A program made the position numbers and the translations under genes. The notes under the pieces were generated by a model. That model searched no databases. It had not been told where the DNA came from and was given only the letters and a program-made list of their open reading frames with translations. 5,614 nt of DNA from Fibrobacter sp. UBA4373 (GTDB taxonomy: Bacteria; Fibrobacterota; Fibrobacteria; Fibrobacterales; Fibrobacteraceae), in contig DGSB01000060.1 in assembly GCA_002390045.1 (NCBI GenBank), positions 11,104 through 16,717 on the forward strand, written 5' to 3'. This document shows, piece by piece, positions 1 through 5,614 of the stretch; position 1 is the first letter of the stretch, and each line of letters starts with the position of its first letter.

Positions 1-501
1 CCGGCTGTCGTGTTCGAAAGTCAGGAAGACGCCGTGAAGGGCATCCTCGATCCGAACCGCGTCAAGGCGGGCGACGTCGTCGTGATCCGCTACGAAGGTC
101 CGAAGGGCGGTCCTGGCATGCAGGAAATGCTTTACCCGACGAGCTATCTCAAGAGCCGCCATTTGGGCAAGCTCTGCGCCCTTCTCACCGACGGACGTTT
201 CTCCGGTGGCACAAGCGGTCTTTCGATCGGCCACGCAAGCCCGGAAGCCGCCAGCAAGGGAAACATCGGTCTTGTCCAGGACGGCGACATTATCGAAATC
301 GACATTCCGAACCGTACGATCAACGTTGGCCTTACCGATGCAGAACTCGCCGAACGCCGCAAGGAAATGGAATTCCGCGGCGCTAAGGCTTGGAAGCCGG
401 TCAGCCGAGACCGCAAGGTATCCAAGGCTCTGCAGGCTTACGGAATCATGGCGTCGAGCGCCGACAAGGGTGCCGTTCGCGACATCAATAACATTCTCTA
501 A
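1..501 (+). CDS. ilvD: Dihydroxy-acid dehydratase, C-terminal part (5' end outside window)
   Basis: IlvD dehydrates 2,3-dihydroxy-isovalerate and 2,3-dihydroxy-3-methylvalerate to the 2-oxo acids in valine, leucine and isoleucine synthesis. It is a cytoplasmic Fe-S, Mg-dependent enzyme of about 560-620 residues. Only the last 166 codons are here. The frame is open to base 1 (P-A-V-V-F-E-S-Q), so the GTG at 10 is an internal codon and not a start. Visible family blocks are GDVVVIRYEGPKGGPGMQEM (about 69-129) and the second ILVD/EDD signature TDGRFSGGT (187-213), whose serine is the proposed catalytic base in the family. Also present are the following SIGHASPEAA, the EIDIPNR block, and the C-terminal SADKGAVRD. 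From memory the sequence resembles E. coli IlvD closely over this stretch. Lysine codons are almost all AAG, suggesting high expression. A strong terminator follows 22 bp after the stop, so ilvD ends its transcription unit. Confidence 0.97.
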   Translation, partial: PAVVFESQEDAVKGILDPNRVKAGDVVVIRYEGPKGGPGMQEMLYPTSYLKSRHLGKLCALLTDGRFSGGTSGLSIGHASPEAASKGNIGLVQDGDIIEIDIPNRTINVGLTDAELAERRKEMEFRGAKAWKPVSRDRKVSKALQAYGIMASSADKGAVRDINNIL

Positions 502-523
502 TTCTTCAAAATTGTAAGAATTG

Positions 524-558
524 AAAGAAGCCCGAACACATCGGGCTTCTTTTCTTTT
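524..558 (+). terminator. Intrinsic terminator of ilvD
   Basis: A perfect 12-bp stem (AAAGAAGCCCGA at 524-535, TCGGGCTTCTTT at 541-552) encloses a 5-base loop (ACACA). It is followed by a T-rich tail, TCTTTT (553-558), after the stem's own terminal T's. It starts 22 bp past the ilvD stop. A weak AT-rich inverted repeat (AATTCTT 500-506, AAGAATT 516-522) lies just before it. Confidence 0.93.
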
Positions 559-568
559 ATCCGGAGTG

Positions 569-599
569 TTGGAAGGCTCAAAGCCTTTTTCTATCTTGC
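569..599 (+). promoter_or_regulatory. Candidate FCB-type promoter of icd, near-leaderless
   Basis: The Bacteroidetes consensus is TTTG, 19-21 bases, then TAnnTTTG. Here GTTG (TTG at 569-571), a 20-base spacer and TATCTTGC (592-599) fit approximately. Transcription would start near 603-604, only about 3 bases before the ATG at 607. No Shine-Dalgarno is visible in 591-606. The gene must start transcription here or be read through two hairpins. The position is inferred from pattern only. Confidence 0.45.
571..590 (+). terminator. Possible second, weak terminator or leader hairpin upstream of icd
   Basis: AAGGCT (573-578) pairs with AGCCTT (582-587) across a 3-base loop, CAA. Two G-T pairs can extend the stem at its base, and T586-T590 form a short T tract. 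It could back up the ilvD terminator 13 bp upstream. It lies between the two proposed promoter boxes of icd, so it would not be transcribed from that promoter. The short stem makes the call tentative. Confidence 0.4.
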
Positions 600-606
600 A
601 TTCTGT

Positions 607-2823
<2,217 letters not shown>

Positions 2824-2859
2824 GTCTTGCTCGCGTAAAACAGCGTCACAGATTTATCA

Positions 2860-2894
2860 CAAAGGCTTTCCAACGCGGAAAGCCTTTGTTTTTT
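2860..2894 (+). terminator. Intrinsic terminator of icd
   Basis: A perfect 12-bp stem (CAAAGGCTTTCC at 2860-2871, GGAAAGCCTTTG at 2877-2888) has a 5-base loop, AACGC. Six T's (2889-2894) follow it. It begins 36 bp after the icd stop; the bases between the stop and the stem show nothing recognisable. Confidence 0.94.
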
Positions 2895-2916
2895 AGCATT
2901 TGGATTTATACATTTC
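2885..2916 (+). promoter_or_regulatory. Candidate FCB-type promoter of the membrane-protein pair
   Basis: TTTG (2885-2888), a 20-base spacer and TACATTTC (2909-2916) fit the Bacteroidetes pattern TTTG-N19-21-TAnnTTTG at all but the last base. A sigma70-like TATACA (2907-2912) overlaps it. The upstream box lies in the right arm of the icd terminator. Transcription would start near 2920, one or two bases before the ATG at 2922. Only 27 bases separate terminator and gene, and none form a Shine-Dalgarno. Pattern-based inference. Confidence 0.45.
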
Positions 2917-2921
2917 TACTT

Positions 2922-3092
2922 ATGAAAGAAAAACTCCTGAATTACATCAAAAGCTTCAACTGGAAGTTCCTCTTTATTTTTGCCGCAGTCTGCATTCTGC
3001 TTGCCATTCTGAACAATATCCGCGTCGACGACAGCAAATCCGTCGAATGGATCGGCTCCCAGGAAGTCTTTGAAAAGCCGGAGGGATTCTAA
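2922..3092 (+). CDS. Small single-pass membrane protein, 56 residues, function unknown
   Basis: I do not recognise a named family. The protein has a basic N-terminus with lysines (2-15), one hydrophobic segment at about 16-31 (FLFIFAAVCILLAIL) and a short polar tail of about 25 residues ending EKPEGF. The positive-inside rule puts the tail outside the cytoplasm. The start at 2922 is chosen because it follows the icd terminator; the frame is open upstream only by running back into icd. The stop overlaps the next start (TAATG), so the two proteins are probably made together. The tail (NNIRVDDSKSVEWIGS) faintly recalls the membrane-anchor and linker of anchored rhodanese-like proteins that sit beside MauE/DoxX genes elsewhere, but no rhodanese domain or catalytic cysteine follows. 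It may be a genuine small subunit or a shortened relic. Existence is well supported, function is not. Confidence 0.75.
   Translation: MKEKLLNYIKSFNWKFLFIFAAVCILLAILNNIRVDDSKSVEWIGSQEVFEKPEGF
3080..3085 (+). promoter_or_regulatory. Shine-Dalgarno of the MauE-like gene, inside the preceding gene
   Basis: GGAGGG lies 6 bases before the ATG at 3092, within the last codons of the 56-residue gene. It supports that start and coupled translation of the pair. The first gene of the unit has no such site. Confidence 0.85.
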
Positions 3093-3760
3093 TGAAAAAG
3101 CACATTCTCTCCACGATCCTTTTACTCGTCGCAGCCTTCCTGACCGCTGTCTGCGTTGCCGAAGTCGCCTTCCCGGAATCCTTCCTCACCTTTACCGATT
3201 ATGAGTCTTTAATCGAAAAGTTCCCAAAGATCTGGAAGTACAATTTCCACGTCGGGATCGGTTCGCTGATCATCGCGATTCTGCTCGTGATCCCGGCATA
3301 CTTGAAAGATAAGGAATTCACCGTCAAAGGTCTCGAAACGTTGTTCCGCATTGGCATCGGCGGCATGTTCATCTTTGCGAGCCTCTTTAAAATTCAAGAT
3401 CCAAAGCAATTCGCTGTTCTCGTGGCGCAGTACCAGTTCTTGCCGGATTTTGTCAACAACATCTTCGCCTTGGTCTATCCGCAGTTTGAACTCTGGTTTG
3501 GCCTTGCGCTGATCGTGACTCCATTTACCAAAGAATGTTCCCTCGCGATTTTCGGCATGTTCGTGAGCTTTATCATCGCACTCATCTGGGCGCTCGCTCT
3601 CGATCTCGGTATTACCTGCGGCTGCTTTGAACTCGAAGGCGCCCAGAGCAAGAGCGAAACGTGGACAGCCCTCATCCGAGATCTGATTCTTATCGGTCCG
3701 ACCTTCTGGCTCACGCTCCGCAAAAACAAGAGCCTCATCGGGCTCTGGCGTTCAAAATAA
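3092..3760 (+). CDS. MauE/DoxX-family redox-associated membrane protein
   Basis: The 222-residue inner-membrane protein has about six hydrophobic segments (about 5-24, 54-70, 85-101, 121-143, 150-172, 194-209). The last four form the MauE/DoxX-like core. The family shows in LFRIGIGGMFIFASLFKIQDP (residues 84-104), YQFLPDFVNNIFALVYP, FELWFGLALI, and the CGCF motif at 176-179 after the fifth segment. MauE proteins are linked to thiol-disulfide or electron transfer in the envelope, first seen in methylamine dehydrogenase maturation. There is no sign of methylamine genes here, so the partner is unknown. The two N-terminal segments, separated by an acidic-aromatic loop (24-50), are an addition to the core. 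Other cysteines are Cys21 and Cys149. The gene is coupled to the 56-residue gene by a 1-base overlap. It ends 2 bp from the convergent bioD stop. Family assignment is firm, role is inferred. Confidence 0.85.
   Translation: MKKHILSTILLLVAAFLTAVCVAEVAFPESFLTFTDYESLIEKFPKIWKYNFHVGIGSLIIAILLVIPAYLKDKEFTVKGLETLFRIGIGGMFIFASLFKIQDPKQFAVLVAQYQFLPDFVNNIFALVYPQFELWFGLALIVTPFTKECSLAIFGMFVSFIIALIWALALDLGITCGCFELEGAQSKSETWTALIRDLILIGPTFWLTLRKNKSLIGLWRSK
3722..3746 (-). terminator. Candidate terminator of bioFD, inside the 3' end of the opposing gene
   Basis: On the minus strand AGAGCC (3746-3741) pairs with GGCTCT (3734-3729) across a 6-base loop. It is followed by TGTTTTT (3728-3722). It begins 16 bp past the bioD stop and lies wholly within the last codons of the MauE-like gene. 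The 6-bp stem is modest. The same bases lack a T tract on the plus strand. Confidence 0.6.
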
Positions 3761-3762
3761 AA

Positions 3763-4452
3763 CTAAAACGGCAAAACGCCTAAATCTAAATCACCAGTTC
3801 TCACTTTCGCAAGGATTTCGAGACCGGTGATTTTTTGCATCATCCGGATATTGTCGTCTTCCATTTCCAGGTTTCCGCTATCGCCGTAACGGTTCACCAC
3901 GATTCCGCGGACAGAGAGCCCCCGATTTTTGGCATATTCCACAGTCAACACGCAGGAATTGATCGAGCCTAAGGCGGCCGTGGTGACAATCAAAAGCGGA
4001 AGCTTCACCGTCTTCATGATGTCTTCAAGAAAAATTTTTTGACCAACGGATTCGCCGTTCACATCGACGTCATCACGAATCGGGCAGATGATTCCACCGC
4101 TCCCTTCGACGAACACAAAAGAGTGACGTTCTGAAGCCTTTTTAAAGTCCGCCGCAACTCGGGACAGTTCCACCGGATTTCCCTCCTTGCGGGCCGCTAA
4201 ATGCGGCGAAACGGCTTCTTTATAAACATAGCTCACCAGTTCTTCCTGCGAGTCCGAAAGTCCGGCGAAATTTTTCACATAATCCGCATCGCCCGCAACC
4301 CAGTGACCATTTTTGAATTCGGCACCGCTCAATGCGGCCTTATAATATCCAGCATCAATTCCGGAATCCCGCCATTTTTTGACAAGGAGAGCGGTCACAA
4401 AAGTCTTCCCCACATCCGTCCCAGTCGCCGTTACAAAATATCCGCGATTCAT
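3763..4452 (-). CDS. bioD: Dethiobiotin synthetase
   Basis: BioD uses ATP and CO2 to close the ureido ring of 7,8-diaminopelargonate, giving dethiobiotin, the penultimate compound of biotin synthesis. The product is 229 residues from the second ATG, normal for the family. Motifs numbered from that Met are the P-loop ATGTDVGKT (9-17, Lys16), YKAALSGA with Lys38 (equivalent to the catalytic lysine in the E. coli YKPVASG block), GDAD (54-57), SPH (82-84) and VEGSGG (115-120). VVNRYG sits where the family has its adenine-contacting Asn. Two adjacent ATGs exist (4455 and 4452). The second is preferred because GAGGAA lies 4 bases before it, only 1 before the first. It also puts Lys16 and Lys38 at the E. 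coli residue numbers. The stop is TAG. It sits 13 bp downstream of bioF and is surely cotranscribed with it. Confidence 0.95.
   Translation of the reverse strand: MNRGYFVTATGTDVGKTFVTALLVKKWRDSGIDAGYYKAALSGAEFKNGHWVAGDADYVKNFAGLSDSQEELVSYVYKEAVSPHLAARKEGNPVELSRVAADFKKASERHSFVFVEGSGGIICPIRDDVDVNGESVGQKIFLEDIMKTVKLPLLIVTTAALGSINSCVLTVEYAKNRGLSVRGIVVNRYGDSGNLEMEDDNIRMMQKITGLEILAKVRTGDLDLGVLPF
3788..3836 (+). terminator. Candidate terminator of the membrane-protein unit, inside bioD
   Basis: AAATCACC (3788-3795) pairs with GGTGATTT (3826-3833). Inside, TCTC (3799-3802) can pair with GAGA (3820-3823). The T's run from 3831 to 3836. It starts 27 bp after the MauE-like stop and overlaps the last bioD codons on the other strand. 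The 30-base gap between arms makes it weaker than the other terminators here, and it may be chance. Confidence 0.4.
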
Positions 4453-4456
4453 CATC

Positions 4457-4462
4457 TTCCTC
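4457..4462 (-). promoter_or_regulatory. Shine-Dalgarno of bioD
   Basis: On the minus strand GAGGAA fills the short bioF-bioD gap. It is 1 base from the ATG at 4455 and 4 bases from the ATG at 4452. The spacing favours the second ATG as the start. Confidence 0.75.
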
Positions 4463-4465
4463 AGC

Positions 4466-5614
4466 TTATCCTAAATTTCGAAGCGTTTCCGCAATCTTGC
4501 GGGCTGCAAATTCCAAATCCTCTTCCGTATGGCTTGCCATCAGGCTTGCGCGCAAACGCGCACACCCCTCGGGAACAGTCGGGTAACGGATTGCCGGAAT
4601 CAGAATTCCTTCTTTTTCTAGCTTTGACGAAAGCTGCAAAGCCTTTTCTTCATCGCCCACCATAATCGGAACGATTGCAGACGGAACTTGAGGTACATCC
4701 AGCCCGAACTTTTGCAGCGCTTCGCAAAAGAATTTCACATTCGACTGGAGTTTTTGCACGCAGTCCGGATGATTCTCGATGTAACGCAAATTGTTGCAGG
4801 CTGCAAACGCCACCGCCGGAGACATCGCCGTCGTAAAAATAAAGCTTCGGGCCTTATTTTTTAAGAATTCGATTAAAAGTTTTTTTCCGGCTACAAATCC
4901 GCCTTCGCAAGCAACCGCCTTGCTTAAAGTTCCCACCGTGACATCGGCATGTTCCGAACCGTAGTATTCAGCAAGTCCGCGCCCTGTTTTTCCGATGACG
5001 CCCGTCGCATGGGCTTCGTCAATCATCAAAAGGACTCCGTTTTCATGGGCGATTTTTAAAAGCTCCGGTAAATTGGCCAAATCCCCGTCCATGCTAAAAA
5101 CAGCATCGGTCACAATCAAACCCCGAGCAGAGCGAGTCCCCAACTTTTCGCCATTTGCATTTACCGCTTCCGCAAAAAGGCGTTTTAAATCTTCTAAATC
5201 ATTATGCTTGTAAACGTAACACTTGGCCCTAGAAAGTCGAATTCCATCGATGATACTTGCATGGTTCAAAGCATCACTAAAGATGATATCATTTTTAGTG
5301 CAAAGCGCCGATATCGTCCCGACGTTCGCCATATAACCCGTGCCAAATGTAATCGCCGCTTCTTCATTTTTGAATTTTGCGATTTCATTTTCAAGTTCTA
5401 AATGAGGTGTTTTGTTTCCGGTAGTCAAACGCGCCCCGCCGCTACCCGTACCCCATTCAAGCACGGCATTCGCCATCGCCTGTTTGAGCTCAAAAATATT
5501 CGCCAGGTCCAAATAGGAGTTTGAAGCGAGCAAAATATTTTCCTTCAAGCCATCCTCATTTGCCATTTGAACATGGGCAGACTCCGGAGAAACCATCAAC
5601 CGCAATTTTCGATA
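4466..5614 (-). CDS. bioF: 8-amino-7-oxononanoate synthase (KAPA synthase), N-terminus outside window
   Basis: BioF is a PLP enzyme that condenses L-alanine with pimeloyl-ACP or pimeloyl-CoA to give 7-keto-8-aminopelargonate, the first committed step of biotin synthesis. The frame is open to the right edge (Y-R-K-L-R-L-M-V-S-P-E-S), and Y-R-K-L-R resembles the region about 15-20 residues into family members. The TTG at 5605 is therefore unlikely to be the start. The window holds 382 residues. Motifs numbered from the edge tyrosine are the Gly-rich GTGSGGARLTTG (55-66), DALNHASIIDG with stacking His118, DEAHATG (199-205) with Asp199 contacting the PLP ring nitrogen, and GTLSKA with Schiff-base Lys232 (codon 4919-4921). 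The alternative in this alpha-oxoamine synthase family is 2-amino-3-ketobutyrate CoA ligase, whose motifs are nearly the same. The adjacent bioD decides for BioF. Lysine codons mix AAA and AAG, unlike icd. The promoter lies outside the window. Confidence 0.93.
   Translation of the reverse strand, partial: YRKLRLMVSPESAHVQMANEDGLKENILLASNSYLDLANIFELKQAMANAVLEWGTGSGGARLTTGNKTPHLELENEIAKFKNEEAAITFGTGYMANVGTISALCTKNDIIFSDALNHASIIDGIRLSRAKCYVYKHNDLEDLKRLFAEAVNANGEKLGTRSARGLIVTDAVFSMDGDLANLPELLKIAHENGVLLMIDEAHATGVIGKTGRGLAEYYGSEHADVTVGTLSKAVACEGGFVAGKKLLIEFLKNKARSFIFTTAMSPAVAFAACNNLRYIENHPDCVQKLQSNVKFFCEALQKFGLDVPQVPSAIVPIMVGDEEKALQLSSKLEKEGILIPAIRYPTVPEGCARLRASLMASHTEEDLEFAARKIAETLRNLG

Noticed and set aside
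10..12. GTG as a start codon for a 163-residue protein
   Set aside because: The frame is open to base 1 and the upstream codons continue the IlvD family sequence, so this is an internal valine codon.
500..522. A 7-bp AT-rich inverted repeat before the ilvD terminator
   Set aside because: The stem is AT-rich with a 9-base loop and no T tract. It is most likely chance beside the real terminator.
3092..3760. A methylamine-utilisation locus
   Set aside because: Only a MauE-type membrane core is present. No methylamine dehydrogenase subunit or other mau gene lies in the window.
4201..4665. A 154-residue plus-strand frame across the bioF-bioD junction
   Set aside because: It lies antisense to two recognised enzymes and has no family features or ribosome site that I can support.
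5603..5605. TTG as the bioF start
   Set aside because: The frame continues to the window edge, and the residues before it match the family region some way into the protein. The real start lies outside.
4466..5614. 2-amino-3-ketobutyrate CoA ligase in place of BioF
   Set aside because: The motifs are shared by the family, but the tight link with bioD, 13 bp downstream on the same strand, makes BioF far more likely.

Overview
The window looks like ordinary core chromosome from an anaerobic bacterium of the Fibrobacteres/Chlorobi/Bacteroidetes (FCB) group. Fibrobacter is my best guess, from overall codon style, protein resemblance and FCB-like promoter patterns; no rRNA or marker gene confirms it. 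There are six protein genes, two of them cut by the window edges. I see no RNA gene, transposon, phage gene, CRISPR array or obvious defence locus.

Layout. Bases 1-501 (+) hold the last 166 codons of ilvD (dihydroxy-acid dehydratase; branched-chain amino acid synthesis), followed by a strong intrinsic terminator. Bases 607-2823 (+) encode a complete 738-residue monomeric-type isocitrate dehydrogenase, preceded by a very short promoter region and followed by another strong terminator. Bases 2922-3760 (+) hold a coupled pair: a 56-residue single-pass membrane protein, then a 222-residue MauE/DoxX-type membrane protein with a CGCF motif. Their stop and start codons overlap (TAATG), and a clear Shine-Dalgarno sits just upstream. 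Only 2 bp further on, the minus strand carries bioD (3763-4452) and, 13 bp upstream of its chosen start, bioF (4466 to beyond the right edge), a biotin operon convergent with the membrane pair.

How the genes work together. IlvD and isocitrate dehydrogenase are independent units, each with its own terminator. They serve amino acid synthesis, IDH by supplying 2-oxoglutarate and reducing power. BioF makes 7-keto-8-aminopelargonate and BioD closes the ureido ring of dethiobiotin; the intervening BioA step is not in view. The membrane pair probably forms a small envelope redox module of unknown partner.

No clearly novel multi-gene system is visible. The points worth a second look are: a His-to-Gln change at the expected NADP 2'-phosphate site of the IDH; two matching promoter-like arrangements that would give almost leaderless mRNAs; a convergent junction where each side's candidate terminator lies inside the opposing gene; and the undescribed 56-residue partner of the MauE-like protein.
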